In this document: in pieces, positions 10,085 through 22,500 of the stretch
How positions within the stretch are numbered: the first letter of the stretch is position 1
Layout: each line of letters starts with the position of its first letter
Source of the DNA: Staphylotrichum longicolle
Lineage: Eukaryota > Ascomycota > Sordariomycetes > Sordariales > Chaetomiaceae
Direction: 5' to 3'
NCBI GenBank assembly: GCA_019096155.1
Contig: JAHCVI010000002.1
Coordinates: 1,488,001-1,552,000 of the forward strand
DNA: 64,000 bases
Made by a program: the position numbers and the translations under genes
The notes under the pieces: generated by a model
Database searches by the model: none
The model's input: only the letters and a program-made list of their open reading frames with translations
Told to the model about the DNA's origin: nothing

Positions 10085-12736
10085 GTTGAGAGATAGTCGG
10101 GGGAGAACTGGAGGGGACGTATGCGGTGGATTAAAGAATACACTAAGACGACCAGCGACGACGACCAGCGGTTGAAGTGAAGAAGAGAACGAATGAAACA
10201 AGAGAAACGAAACCGCAAGATATCAGACGACTACCGAGAGCACAGCTCATGGACCAAAGAAGAGGAAAACAGAAGAGCATGACTACTGCGGACAGGCCTA
10301 TATACACTGCCCGATGGTGTTGTCTCCATCGTCCCCATTGTCCCCATTGCCAAGAGATGCTTCCTCGAACAAGACGCCAAGCTTCGTTGCTGCATCAAAG
10401 ACTCCGGAGAGCGGCTTGGCAGGAGAAGATATATGGGAGAGCCCCAAGAGGTTGAAACGGAGCTGACACTTGCCGGGTACACCCTGAGCATCCGCAGAGA
10501 GGTTGGTGATGGGAAACCGAGGGTTAGTGTCCTGGGATCCAGGTACTACTCCAACGGGGTCAAGGAGCAGAGCGGGTGGGGAGAGGCAAGTTCAGGCGAG
10601 CCCACTTGGAGAATGTAACATGTCCATGTCGGCAAGTGAACCGTGCCGCGTAAACATGCCCTGGCCTGCCCTGGCCTGCTTTGGCGTCTCCGGAGCATTG
10701 AAGGCGGGCGATCGCGGCTCGATCGCACATGAGACTCCGCCAAGCCCTTCGATTGTTCCAAGTGGCCAAGCCATGCCGAGAACAGCTTGCCGCTTCCCGC
10801 ATCTGGGCAGCGCTCGGGCCCGGCCTTGACCTCGAGATCTCCTGGTCAAGCTTCCTTGGCCAACGAGAATCGCAGCTTTTCTGGACATGGGTCGCGTGCT
10901 TGCAAGGGCATGAAGCAGGTCTGAGGTGAATCGCCAGAACGAAGTGCGGACTGTCTCCCCCACGGACTTCGTCTCAGGACGAGCCGCAGATCGAGGACTC
11001 CGAGCTTGCATGTGTCAGGGGCAGAATGAGGCGAAGCTGATATCGCATTGCCGGGCTTGGGCTTGAGAAGACTTTCCGGCAGAGCCAACACGAAGCAGCG
11101 AAGAGAGCGCTCGAAGGGGCCTGGGTCGAAGCGATGGCGACATCAGAGCCAGGAAGCCTTGGTTGAGTTATAATCCGACGAGCGAGCAAGCAACGGCCAG
11201 TCTCGCCTTGCCCGCCATTGAGCTCCGTCTCCTATTGTGTGCACAATCGAAGATCTGCCTTTGCGGCGCTGCCTGCCGGATGGTCATGGTCCATGGAAGA
11301 GACCATGCCCCTGGCGCAGACTAAACCGATGAGCACGGTCGAGGCCCTTCGGCGCTCCACCCACAAGGACACAGGCGCCCCTGCTTTGGTTTGTGGTAGA
11401 CAACAAGAGGGGCAAACATCTTGCGCTCACTAACGGTGTTTCCGAGACGGCGTCTCACCATCCCCGCGGTTATGGGGTCCTCAGGGATGTGGGCGGCCAG
11501 AACCCGAGAGCCCGACTGCATAAAAGCGATAAGCTTAGTTGGCTGGCCTCGGGAAATGCAAGCCCTGCCCATGTTCGCCGGCGACGCCTGGATGGTTGAT
11601 GGAGGCTCTCAACGCGCGAACAACGTTTGCTGGCGAATGGTGCTTCGAGGCAAGTACTTAGCTCCAAGTTGAGGATCTTCTAGGTGCTCGCGGGAGGCAG
11701 GCCTAGCCGGGTGCCCAGCGTCTCCCGGGCCGTCTTCGACAAAACCTCCCCTTTCTCTCCGGTTAAACGCATCCCGAAGAGCTATTTTTGGGGTATCGAC
11801 GAATTGATCGACTTGATAAGAGCAAGGCATGATCGATAACATCAACATGCCCGGCGATCTGAGACGGGGCCTGCCCCCACAGCAGGCTACTGTCTCAACT
11901 TGCCTGCAGCCCTGTGACCTCTCCGAGCTGGTCGGGGCCTGTCCAGTTCCTTACTTGATGAGTTAAGGGACAGCAAAGATCACTAAACTTCACCATAAAC
12001 CCACCGTCCCTATTCTGCGTTTTCTACAGCCGTGCGATGCTGTAGTTGTTGAGCGACACAAAAAGGCCACTGGTCAACCGGTTCAATTAGTCTTTGCAGA
12101 GGAAAGCTGAACTAACTGCGACGTTGAGATGGTTGGTAGTCGGTTCGAAAGGATGGCTCGCTCAATCAACCAAGAGTCAATTGAGCGGAAGCCGAGGCGT
12201 CAGAGAATGCCGAGACAAGAACCATGGACGTCGCGACCAGTGATGGCAGGCATGAAAGACTGAAGGAACCGCACTCCTGTTGAGAGCTGCAGTCAAAACA
12301 GAAGGTACGCTTCCTTGGGTGAGGAGTCCCTTGATCCGGGTCAAACAACAGAGGCAAACGAGGGCCCATCTGGCTGGGAATACCGGATGAGGATGCAGTC
12401 GAGCCATTGCGAGGCACTGACGTCGGGTTCGACTGTCGACCCGTTTTTGTGGGAGAAGAGATGAACGCGCGAGTTTGGTACGTTCATCTGTTTCATCTTG
12501 GCGTGTTGACTTTGGCGCGGCGGCACGTGAATTGGGAGCACTAATTGGTGCCGCTTAGCGCAGCACACGGCGCGAGGCGATCCGTGCCTGTCCCTGGGCC
12601 CGGCCGTTGCCGATTTTTTGGAGCGCCAAATTTTCCACTTCAGATGCTCCGAGTCTCAACAGCTCGTCGACCTGTTGATTCCACATCTCCGCTCCCTTCC
12701 GTTCTTTCGGTGTGTTTCCGCGAGCCAACCGTCAAG
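10085..12736. other. Long intergenic region between divergent genes
   Basis: About 2.65 kb upstream of both the secreted-protein gene (-) and tuf1 (+). Apart from a TATA-like element near 10299 I see no gene; open frames are short and featureless. Confidence 0.5.
10299..10304 (-). promoter_or_regulatory. TATA-like element for the secreted-protein gene
   Basis: On the minus strand the sequence reads TGTATATAGG about 215 bp upstream of the ATG at 10084. Position and sequence fit a core promoter, with a 5' leader of roughly 180 nt inferred. Confidence 0.4.
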
Positions 12737-14136
12737 ATGCCTGCCACACTACGGACCATCGCCCCGTTCCTGCGGACGGCGCGCCTCTCCCTCAGACAGA
12801 ACCAGAACCCGCTGGTGTCGCTGCAGCGCCAGACCAGGACACCCGCCCTCAACTTCGGCCGCTCCTATGCCGTCTACCAGCGCACCAAGCCTCACGTCAA
12901 CATTGGTACGCCACTGCTTGCCATCGAGCATTGCTCCCATCGATAGACGGCAGCTAACACCCCGGGGTTCCAGGCACAATTGGTCACGTCGACCACGGCA
13001 AGACAACCCTCTCCGCCGCCATCACCAAGAGGCAAGCCGACAAGGGCCTCGCCAGCTTCCTCGACTATGGCTCCATCGACAAGGCCCCCGAGGAGCGGAA
13101 GCGCGGTATCACCATTTCGACTGCCCACATCGAGTACTCGACCGATACCCGCCACTACTCGCACGTCGACTGCCCCGGTCACGCCGATTACATCAAGAAC
13201 ATGATTACCGGTGCCGCCAGCATGGACGGCGCCATCATTGTCGTCGCCGCCTCCGACGGCCAGATGCCCCAGACCCGTGAGCACTTGCTCCTCGCCCGCC
13301 AGGTCGGTATCCAGCGCATTGTCGTCTTCGTCAACAAGGTCGATGCCCTCGAGGATCCCGAGATGTTGGAGCTCGTCGAGATGGAGATGCGCGAGCTCCT
13401 CTCCTCGTACGGCTTCGACGGCGACAACACCCCCGTCGTTCTCGGCTCGGCCCTCTGCGCCCTCGAGGGCAAGCGCCCCGAAATCGGCGAGTCCAAGATC
13501 GACGAGCTCATGAAGGCGGTCGACGAGTGGATCCCCACCCCCCAGCGTGACGACGACAAGCCCTTCCTTCTCTCCATCGAGGACGTCTTCTCCATCGGTG
13601 GCCGCGGCACTGTCGTCTCCGGCCGTGTCGAGCGTGGCACCCTGAAGAGGGACACCGAGGTCGAGATCGTCGGCAAGGGCACCGAGATCATCAAGACCAA
13701 GGTCACCGACATTGAGACCTTCAAGAAGTCGTGCGAGGAGTCCCGCGCCGGCGACAACTCGGGTCTCCTCCTCCGTGGCGTCCGCCGCGAGGACATCCGC
13801 CGCGGCATGGTCGTCGCCAAGCCCGGCACCGTCACCGCCCACCGCAAGTTCCTCCTCTCGCTCTACTCCCTGACCAAGGAGGAGGGCGGCCGCCACACCG
13901 GCTTCCACCAGAACTACCGCCCCCAGATCTTCATCCGCTCCGCCGACGAGGCCTGCGTCCTGCTCTTCCCCGAGGGCACCGAGGACGCCGACTCCAAGAT
14001 GGTCATGCCCGGCGACAACGTCGAGATGGTCGCCGAGGTCCACAACCCCATCGCCATCGAGGCCGGTATGCGCGTCACCATCCGCGAGGGCGGCCGCACC
14101 GTCGCCACTGGTCTCGTCACCCGCATCATCGAGTAA
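12737..14136 (+). CDS. tuf1: Mitochondrial translation elongation factor Tu
   Basis: GTPase that delivers aminoacyl-tRNA to mitochondrial ribosomes. Exons 12737-12905 and 12974-14136; the 68-nt intron splits the codon before the P-loop and rejoins as [14 protein letters not shown]. The product is 443 aa, normal for fungal mitochondrial EF-Tu. The first 45 residues or so are Arg/Ser/Leu-rich with almost no acidic residues, a mitochondrial presequence. GTPase motifs are GHVDHGKT (about residues 60-67), RGITISTAH (switch I), DCPGHADY and NKVD. Domains II and III follow, including [14 protein letters not shown] and the C-terminal [15 protein letters not shown]. The coding region is very rich in C-ending codons, suggesting high expression. 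Confidence 0.97.
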
Positions 14137-15223
14137 GCCAGCCAGGGCCCCACGGGTCCGTGGCAGAGCAGTATATTATGTAAGATGTCGATGGGGCAGA
14201 TTGGTGGGTTGTGCGCAGGTTAGACAAAGGAGCGAGAGGGAACAAAAAAAAGCCGAGCTCGGGTTCCCTCGGTCCATTGGGTGGGCGGGCAAAGGCGCTG
14301 CGGAGTCGAGAACCACTTGTACAATCTATTGTCACGATGTATTTTTGAGGCGCCATCTTGGGAGGCGCCCGCGTGCGTTTGACTCTGGGCTCGCTGTATC
14401 TCCCCTCCCCTTCTAGACTTTTGTCTTTTAAATCCTGTAGTATAGAGTTAGTTGTACGAGAGGCAATAACGAGACTGATGACGTGAATACCCCTTTCCCC
14501 TCCCACCTCTCTCCTCTCCGCCCGGCGCCTGCGAATTGCCTGTAGACTGTTGGCTGGAGGGGCAACGGTCTGTGAACCTCTATCCCTTATCTAGTCTGTT
14601 TGAAACCCTTCCGGGAAAACATGTGACAGGCACACAGACAGCGAGGCGAATGAAACCAAACATCTGCTGAAACGAACATGGGTCTCTACTGTGTAGTTAC
14701 ACCCGACAGGTGATCAAGGTCCGAGAGTCGCAAAGACACCCAGAGATCGTTCACAGAGACCGCATCCCACATGACAGGTTCCCCCTAAGCCGCCATTGAT
14801 CGCCTCCTAGCACAACACACGACGAGAGAGCAGTTTTGTTTGTGGGGGGTAAGAAGGCAGCGGGCCATTTGGATGGATGGATGGGTGGATGGATTTTGTG
14901 GTCTCGTTCGTTTTGCATTTCCCCTTTGCCCGAAAAAACGTGCAAATAAGAAAAGGACCCCGTGTAAAAACTCCCAACCTCGCTGTATGAAAAGCCGGCT
15001 AACTTGGAGAGGACGGTTCCCCCGCCCTGCTGCTGAAGTTCCGCAATCGGTTCCTTTGGCCCTGTTCTTTCCCCCATGCGACCCGAGCAATGAAAACGCC
15101 GTGATGTCGTCGGAATCGGTCTTGTCGTTGGAAAAACCACAATCCTCTCCCTCCATCCATCCCATCCCATCCTCTTCCCCCCACCCGCCGCTCAAACTCA
15201 ACCCTTGGCTGCCATCGGTTTGT
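14137..15223. other. Convergent intergenic region
   Basis: Holds the 3' ends of tuf1 (+) and rps29 (-). A GGAT-type tetranucleotide tract lies near 14871-14893. No gene seen. Confidence 0.5.
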
Positions 15224-15664
15224 TTACCGGTACTGTTGGAGACATTCGTCGTTAGAGTGGGGGGGGGCCAAAGATGATCTCGGAGAGGGGTAAAGTATCG
15301 TTGGAAGATGATGGGGGGTGTTGATTGAGCGCTGGAGTTTCGTGCGTGGAGGGGGTTCGGCATACCTTGACGAAGCCAATGTCGGCGGACTTCTCACGGA
15401 AGCACTGACGGCAGATGTTGAGGCCGTACTTGCGGATCAGACCGGCAGTGTGGGTGCAGACGCGGCTGTAGAGTTGCAGAAAAAAATCCATCGTCAGCAT
15501 TTCCGTCTTGTTTCTTCTTTCCCCCATTTCCTCCCTCTCTCCGACTCTTCCCTGACCCAGGCGGTCGATCCAATTCAGCGGGGTGGTGGTGGTGGTCCAT
15601 ACCAAGAGCGGGAGCCCTTGCCGTAGGAGCGCGGGCGCGAGTTCCAGACGGATTCGTGAGCCAT
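15224..15664 (-). CDS. rps29: 40S ribosomal protein S29 (uS14)
   Basis: Small zinc-binding protein of the small ribosomal subunit. Three exons: 15664-15603, 15465-15366 and a 9-nt last exon 15232-15224 coding only Tyr-Arg-stop. Introns are 137 and 133 nt. The product is 56 aa, the exact family length. Two Cys pairs of the zinc site are visible in CRVCTHTAG and NICRQCF; the C-terminus is ADIGFVKYR as expected. The tiny last exon was placed because GFVK ends at a GTATGC donor and a CAACAG acceptor precedes TACCGGTAA. Divergent from the PDI-like gene. Confidence 0.95.
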
Positions 15665-16178
15665 TTTGACGGTTTGAGATTTTTTGCTTGAGAGCTGGAA
15701 AAATCCGGTGGGTTGGCTTGGGTTGGGGCGGGATTTGTCGTCGTGCGGTGTCGCGATGGTCGGCCGAAATTTCAGTCCACGCAAGGAGGCCGGTCGAATT
15801 TGGCGGAGACTTTTTTGTGCGGGAGGGCTTGTGGGTTGGTGGCTGGTGGGCTGTGGCGCGTGGCTTGTTATCGGTCGACTTTCTTATCGTAGCGTTCCTT
15901 GCACGGTTGCACGGTGACGGCAAGCGGGGATGCAGGGGCAACGGTTGGCGACAGGGGTGAGCTTCGAGTGTCAGCTTACCGGCAAAGTGGCATCTTGTGG
16001 CTGCGATTTCAAAGCATCATCGTTCCTGTTGCCACACCGTCTGTTGCTTCAGGTTGATTCGAATTTCTTCTTGGTGGTTTTCTGTTGCATTTCAATTTCT
16101 CCCCAGAATCGTATTGACGTTGCCTTTTACTGAATTTGTCTCTTCCTCCCCCCAATTTTCAACCGTGGTTAGATCACC
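15665..16178. other. Divergent promoter region, rps29 / PDI-like gene
   Basis: About 510 bp separates two start codons facing away from each other, so both promoters lie here. The side near 16178 is pyrimidine-rich, as in many fungal leaders. No gene seen. Confidence 0.5.
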
Positions 16179-17359
16179 ATGGTGCTCCTCAAGAGCTTCG
16201 TGCTCGCGGGCCTTGCGGCTGCGGTTGCGGCCAAGTCTGCCGTCCTTGACCTGATCCCAGACAACTTCGACAAGGTGGTCCTGAAGTCTGGCAAGCCGAC
16301 ACTCGTCGAGTTCTTTGCCCCGTGGTGCGGCCACTGCAAGACCCTCGCTCCCGTGTATGAGGAGCTCGCCCTGGCCTTTGAACACGCCAAGGACAAGGTC
16401 CAGATCGCCAAGGTCGATGCCGATGCGCAGCGGGAATTGGGCAAGCGCTTCGGAGTGCAGGGCTTTCCGACGCTCAAGTTTTTCGATGGCAAGAGCGACA
16501 AGCCGACCGAGTACAATGGCGGGCGGGACCTGGAGAGCTTGTCGAAGTTCCTGACCGAGAAGACGGGCGCTCGGTCAAGGAAGGCGGTTGCGAAGCCGAG
16601 CAGCGTGGTGATGCTCACGGACTCGACCTTCAAGAAGCACATTGGTGGTGACAAGAACGTTTTGGTGGCCTTCACTGCCCCGTGGTGCGGACGTAGGTGC
16701 CCCCGTCAAGATTTACCTGACTGTTTGAGGGGGATTACTGACTGGTTTTCATTTTCATAGACTGCAAGACCCTTGCGCCCACTTGGGAGACCATCGCCGA
16801 GAACTTTGCCGGCGAGTCCAATGTTCTGGTGGCCAAGGTTGACGCTGATGCCGAGACGGGCAAGGCTACGGCGGCCGAGTATGGCGTGAGCGGCTACCCG
16901 ACCATCAAGTTCTTCCCCGCGGGCAGCACCACTCCCGAGGACTACAACGGCGGCCGGAGCGAGGAGGCTCTCGTCGCTTTCCTGAACGAGAAGGCGGGCA
17001 CCCACCGTGCCGTTGGTGGCGGCGTTGACGCCACGGCCGGTACCGTTGAGGCTCTCGATACCATCGTCGCCAAGATCGTCGGCGGCACCGCTCTGGCCGA
17101 GGCAGCGGCCGAGGCGAAGAAGGTGGCCGCTGGCCTCTCAGACAAGGCCCAGCTCAAGTACGCCGAGTACTACCTGCGGGTGTTTGACAAGCTGAGCAAG
17201 AGCGACGGCTATGTGGCGAAGGAGCTTGCCCGCCTGGAGGGCATCATCAAAGAAGGCGGGCTGGCACCGTCGAAGCTGGACGAGCTGACCAGCAAGACCA
17301 ACGTTCTCCGCAAGTTTGTCCAGAAGGTGACGGGCAGCGAGGAGAAGGAGGAGCTTTGA
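16179..17359 (+). CDS. Protein disulfide isomerase, ERp38/TigA type
   Basis: ER oxidoreductase that forms and isomerises disulfides in secretory proteins. Exons 16179-16692 and 16761-17359; the 68-nt intron falls inside the second active site and splices to restore WCGHCK. The product is 370 aa. Order: signal peptide (residues 1-18, LLKSFVLAGLAAAVAA), thioredoxin domain a with APWCGHC (Cys 50 and 53), thioredoxin domain a' with APWCGHC (Cys 170 and 173), then an all-helical ERp29-type C-terminal domain (about 250-365). The last residues are KEEL, a plausible HDEL-like ER-retention signal. Two adjacent catalytic domains plus the helical tail match fungal ERp38/TigA and not classical Pdi1. Confidence 0.93.
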
Positions 17360-17544
17360 AGTGTCTGTAGCTAGCCTGTTGGTAGAGCCAGCAATGTACA
17401 GATACGAGATGGATATCATCAATGTTTCGTGAGCACTGCTCAGGGCTGACTCGACCATCATTCCACCCAGAATGCCAATCCATGGTGGCTCCGTAACTCC
17501 TGAATTTGCTCCAGAGAAGAAGAAAAGCCAGCAACAGGCAAACA

Positions 17545-17884
17545 TCAGCTGGACCCAGACTTCTTGTCCTTGTTTTCCTTCAATTGTGCCTCCAGATTGT
17601 CCAACCGGCGTGACATTTCATCCACTGTGTCTTGTTAGCCTGTGTGCGAGAGGCGGAGTGAATGACCGCCTACTCTTGGCGAATATCTCGCTCGATACAC
17701 CAGCAAACTTGTTGGACAGCGTATTGAGAAGGTCCTCGACTTGGGCCGTCAGCTCAGTGCGGGCGTCGTCGTTGGTCTGTGGGATGGTCAATGGTGAGTC
17801 TCATGTGTCCACCGAGCCACAGTTAAAAAAGAGGTCGCTCACGCTTGAGGTTTGGTTCGCCGTTGAGTCGTTCTTGGAAGCCAT
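17545..17884 (-). CDS. HSBP1-like small coiled-coil protein
   Basis: Small protein resembling heat-shock factor binding protein 1, a trimeric coiled coil described as a negative regulator of HSF1 in animals and linked to WASH complex assembly. Three exons: 17884-17843, 17776-17674 and 17624-17545 (introns 66 and 49 nt). The product is 74 aa, the expected size. After a Ser/Thr/Asn-rich leader comes TELTAQVEDLLNTLSNKF and then SSEIFAKMDEMSRRLDNLE, aligning by eye with the HSBP1 core, including the D-x-M-x-x-R-(I/L)-D-x-L-E signature. The second intron has two possible acceptors; the one giving AKMDEM keeps the heptad register. Too small and split to show as a single open frame. Confidence 0.85.
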
Positions 17885-18490
17885 GTCTTTCGGGTACAAA
17901 ACGACAAACTGGGGTTTCAGTGCTGGTTGTGATTAGTGTTGTTTGGCATCCGTTATGATTTCAAGTCGTGACAACCCTGGACTCAAGCCAGTGGCGGGAT
18001 GCCAAGTCATTGATGTACAAGGATGGATGCGACAGGGGCTAGAATTAGGGATAAATACTGAAAATTACGGCATATGGTACTTATCCGTCACGTATTTACA
18101 CCCAGCAATTACGTACGTCGTAAAGTTGGTCCCTCTGCCGCTCGGGCCCAGCCTCACAGCTTCCAGTGTGCCATCGCACCATCTGAACTACGAGTTACCT
18201 CCACTTGTAAATGACCCAGATCATATTATCCTGAACGGCACAGCGGACTACAAGACTCATCTTCTCTACTTTACGGGATTACGTTCCCATAATCTGATTT
18301 GTGCACCTCGCCAAAAAGCGCAGCCACCCGGCAGTAACTGATTACTGATTCAGCCTGGACATTCAAGGCCTAACGTTAGCAAACTCTCAACACGCCTCAT
18401 CGACATCGAACCATGACCATCTCCATCCGCCCATAGCATCACAACCTTGGCTCGCCCAGCCCAAGCGATGACATAACTCATCCTTCCGCC
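17885..18490. other. Divergent intergenic region, HSBP1-like / Dsc1-like
   Basis: About 600 bp upstream of both genes, more AT-rich than its surroundings (around 18040-18120). It contains a TAACGTTAGC element near 18371. No gene seen. Confidence 0.45.
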
Positions 18491-21138
18491 ATGCCTTCTG
18501 TGTCACGGGAAAATGCGAGAATCTTTTTCCTTCTTGCCATCTTCTTCCTCACCCTCGTCTCGCGAAACGACGCCCCTGGCCTGATCACAGCGCCCTTCTT
18601 CGGCGCTTCCCGCCTGGGCCGCCTGCGGGACGCCCACGGCATCCTAAACAGCACCAAGTACGGCGATTTCAGGCCGCTTGCCGCCGCCCACGGCGCCCCT
18701 CCGTGGCAGACGCCGCACTACCTCAACCTGACGGGCTTCCGGGAGGCCGACCGCTATGCCTGGGACGACCTCGCCTACTTCAAGGACCGCTGCCGCCAGT
18801 GGAGCCGCCATGCGTATCCGCCCCTGAAGGGGGCCGACGAGTGGGAGCACGGCCCCGTGGGCAAGACCTGGCAGAATGCCACGGGGACAGTGCATGGGAA
18901 GTGGGTGCGCCGGCCGGGATCGGTCGTCAAGCAGGCGGGCAGCTACAACCTGAGTGCGATTGCGCCCGGCGTTGACTGGGGCAGCGGGCACTACGATTGG
19001 GGATGGAACGTCACGGGCTCTCACGGGACCATTCTGCTTCGCCTGTCGGAGGATGCCGATGATGCCGTGTATCAGGAGGAAGTCGACGAGGGGAAGCTGC
19101 CACGCCCAGGGGGCGTCGCGAGGGAGATCTCGGCCATGGCTAATATCCAGGACGAGGCGCACTCGGCATCCAGCTTTGCCATCCGACTCCATGGCGTGCA
19201 TTGGCCGAAACAAGGCTCGATCCTCCTGACCACCACGACCGAGAAGTTTTCGGGCATCTTCGGCCTGCCTCATCTTGTCCCCAGCTCCGAGTTCTACTTG
19301 ACGGGCCAGAGGCTTCTGAACCGGACGCTGGGTGAGGTTCTCAGCAAGAGGGAGCGGAACAGGTTTGGGGATCCCAGCAACCCATGGACGCCCGTGGTCG
19401 AGGAGGAGATTTCGGTTCCCATGCCGCGCTGCGAGTATGTCATGTATCTGCAGCTCCACCCCCTTGACCCCCATTACATCGGGGAGAAGGGCGTGGATGA
19501 TCGGCTTGTGCCGGTGGTCGACCAGTTGGAGAAGGAGCTTCGGTTTCCCACGGGGGCCCCCTCCAAGGGGAAGCCGGACCTGCGCATGTCGATGGTTGCC
19601 TGGTCTCCGGACTGCGCCTACTACCTCGAATCCAAGGGTCCCCCACTTTTTCCTTCGGTCGAGGGGCACCACCTCATTGGTGTCAAGTCGGAGGTTCTGC
19701 TCTCGCGGACTAAGGACTGGATGTTCGCCTTCGCTGCTGTCTTGATGGCGCAGCTGTGGCTACTCAAGACGCAAATGAAGGAGTCGAACACGCCGTCTAC
19801 CCTGGGCCGTATCAGCTTCGAGACAGCAGCCATGATGCTTCTTGCAGATGGGCTGGTCTTTGCCTGCTCGTCTGCCTGGAGTCTCTCGGCAACCAACACT
19901 TTCCTACCGTCGCTCATTCTGACCTTTGCCGCTTTCATGTCCATGTCGATCGGCGCAGGTTTTCTGTCCGAGATCTACAAGTACCAAGAGCCGGAGCGAC
20001 GCCGCGAACAAAACAGAACAAACGAAACTGCCGCCTCTAGAACACGCACTGCCGCCGCCCCTCCCACCCCAACACCCCCCGGCGCGCTCCCCCTCCCTGT
20101 CACCGCTGGCGCCCCCCGGCCTCCCTCTCCCCGATCATCATCCCCTCGGACCAAGACATCGACGCCGAGATTGCCGAGAACACCGCGTCGGGCGCCGCCG
20201 CCCTCCCCCTCCCCAACACCACCACCCTACCGGGGAGCCCGGCGGGCCGCCCCCGGGTCAGCGCCTTCGCCTCCATCGCGGGCACCTTCGTCCTCCTGGG
20301 CATCGCCATCCTGATCCTGACGGCCATGTCGCTGTCGTGGCCGCCGCGCGCCCGCTCCGCCTACTTCAACCTCGTCGCCTTCTCGTACCTGTCGCTCTGG
20401 ACGCCGCAGATCCGCCGCAACGTGTGGCGCAACAGCCGCCGCGCCTTCGCCTGGCGCTTCATGGTCGGGCAGTCGGCGCTGCGGCTGCTGCCGTTTGCCT
20501 ACTTTTACCTGCGGACGGACAACGTGCTGTTCGTCGGCACCGACGGCGTCGCGTTCCTCGTGCTGGCGGGCTGGGTGTGGGCGCAGCTCGTCGTGCTGGC
20601 CGTGCAGGACGTGCTGGGCCCGCGGTTCGGCCTGCCCGCGCGCTGGATGCCCGAGGTGTGGGAGTACCACCCCGTTCTGCGCGAGGACGATGCCGAGGGC
20701 GGGGGGTTGCCGATCGGGCTGGTGTCGTCGGGTGGCGGGCAGGGGGAGTCGGCGGCGAGCGCGGGCGGGATGGAAGACTCGCCCGTCACCGGGCGCGGGC
20801 GGAGGAGGAGTTGGTCGTTCGGGGCGGGGGCGGGGGCGGGAGCGGACGGCGGCGCGGAGGACGGCGGGAAGAGGAGGGAGAGGGAGAAGGAGCTGGGCCG
20901 GCACGGGATGGCGTTGCGGTCGATTGATTGTGCCATCTGCACCGAGACGCTCGAGGTACCGGTTGTGAGGGCCAACGCGAAGGACCCGTCGGCGGCGGGC
21001 GGGTTGGTGGGTGTGTTTGCGAGGCGGGCGTACATGGTCACGCCGTGCCGGCACATCTTTCACACCAAGTGCTTGGAGGGGTGGTTCAAGTATAAACTGC
21101 AGTGCCCGATCTGTCGGGAGGAGCTGCCGCCTCTTTAA
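18491..21138 (+). CDS. tul1: Transmembrane RING E3 ligase, Dsc1/Tul1 type; apparent frameshift
   Basis: Golgi/endosomal membrane ubiquitin ligase of the Dsc complex, which in fungi releases SREBP and degrades membrane proteins. The N-terminal part (18491 to about 20111) has a signal/anchor segment, a large luminal domain with N-glycosylation sites (for example NLT, NVT, NRT), and the first membrane segments (DWMFAFAAVLMAQLWLL, FETAAMMLLADGLVFACSSA, FLPSLILTFAAFMSMSIGAG). The C-terminal part (to 21138) has further membrane spans and a RING-H2 domain: CAICTETLE, then TPCRHIFHTKCLEGW and CPICREELPPL at the extreme end. The halves are in different frames. The first frame stops at 20314, while SPIIIPSDQDIDAEIAE, typical of the family, is in the second. 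One extra C in the C6 run at 20112-20117 unites them into about 882 aa. A 60-nt GT-AG candidate at 19981-20040 is a multiple of three and does not fix the frame. Confidence 0.88.
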
Positions 21139-22500
21139 AGGGGTTGGAGGTTGACTGGGATGATCTTTTTTTTGTTTTTGGTTTAGATCAACACACATTC
21201 AGGAGAGTCATGGTAGACTGTATAATGTTTTCTACATTCAATGAGCAGCCTGACGTCTAACCTTGCACACAAGAGACTCAACGACTAGGCGTTCCCCACA
21301 GACCCCGGACATAGTCTCTACAGTTTCAAGGGTAGAACCGTAAAAAGAGAATCCAAGACAGTCCCCACGGGACCCTGAGAATCTGGGGAGAGTAGCGTCA
21401 TGATCAACAGGCACCTGTGGAGAGGGATGGATCCAGCCGACACGCTGCTCCATTTGACGGCCTGGATGCGCGAACTTTGGGAATAGAAACCAACAGCAAG
21501 ACTGTGATGTTGGACTACACTGCATGATGATGGAGTATATGTAACTTGGACCAGCACTAATCATGTGTAACTGCTGAGGGTCTGCGAGAGTGTGTTGCCT
21601 GCGCCAGAGCATGGTCTGGGTGGTATTGGAAAGTCCTGCAGAGTAGAGTACCCAAGTTCCACGTGTGTGAAGCGCCGACTCGGGATTGGGGATCGGATCT
21701 CGGCTGTCTCGACAGAGGATCTTGGATGCGGCAGAGTGATTTTGGCTGTGGTGGCGCGGATCTCCCGGGTTGTTCCTTTGAGATATTTCCTGGCACACGA
21801 TGTCAGATTCGTGGCGCGGACTTGTTTCGCAATATTACAGGGCTGACGCTGTTGTGAGTCCCAGTCGCGAAGGGTCATGCCACCGTTGCGCAAACTCTAC
21901 AAAAACAGCCACAGATACTCCCTTGGAAGACCGCATTGAGGATAGACGCAAGCGGCATCCACGGCCGGCTTTCACGGCACAACAAGATGGAAGGAAGTGG
22001 TGGTTGAGGGGTCGACAAGACGCCGGAGCCCCACTGCTATCTCGCTCAAACTGCAACCACTAAATTTGGGCGCATATGGGGTTGCAGTCCGGTCCCTTGA
22101 TAGGCCATCTCCAGGGTCCTGTTTCAAGGCTTTCAGGGACCAGTCCGCTGAGCCCCACCGATGACGACATGATCGACAGGCAGGCCAGGCCTTCGAATGG
22201 AGGGGCAGTTTACGAGTTATGGGGCGTTGCAGCGGGATTGCCGTCGTTGGGTTTCGCATTGTTGACTTGCCAGGCACAGACGAGGGGCAGGACCGAGAAA
22301 AAGGTTTTATCTGTACGGGTTTCGTATCCAATTGACCAATTTCCCACTTCGTTATCCCCCCCAAGCCTTGCCCGTGACAGCCAGACCACCGTCCTTCAGA
22401 CAAAGTAAACACCCGACTGAGACAGACCTCGTCTCAACACTCCTGATACCCAACAGAAGAAAACCACACACACTGGTTACTAGCTACCTCAACCGTCACA
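21139..22500. other. Intergenic region
   Basis: About 1.36 kb downstream of the Dsc1-like gene and upstream of the HAD gene. It probably holds a 3' UTR, a promoter and a CA-rich leader just before 22501. No gene seen. Confidence 0.5.

Noticed and set aside
12892..14043. 383-codon minus-strand frame opposite tuf1
   Set aside because: Antisense shadow caused by strong C-ending codon bias; Asp/Gly/Leu/Val-rich without a family match.
19981..20040. GT-AG intron as explanation for the Dsc1 frame change
   Set aside because: It is 60 nt, a multiple of three, so removing it leaves the two halves in different frames.
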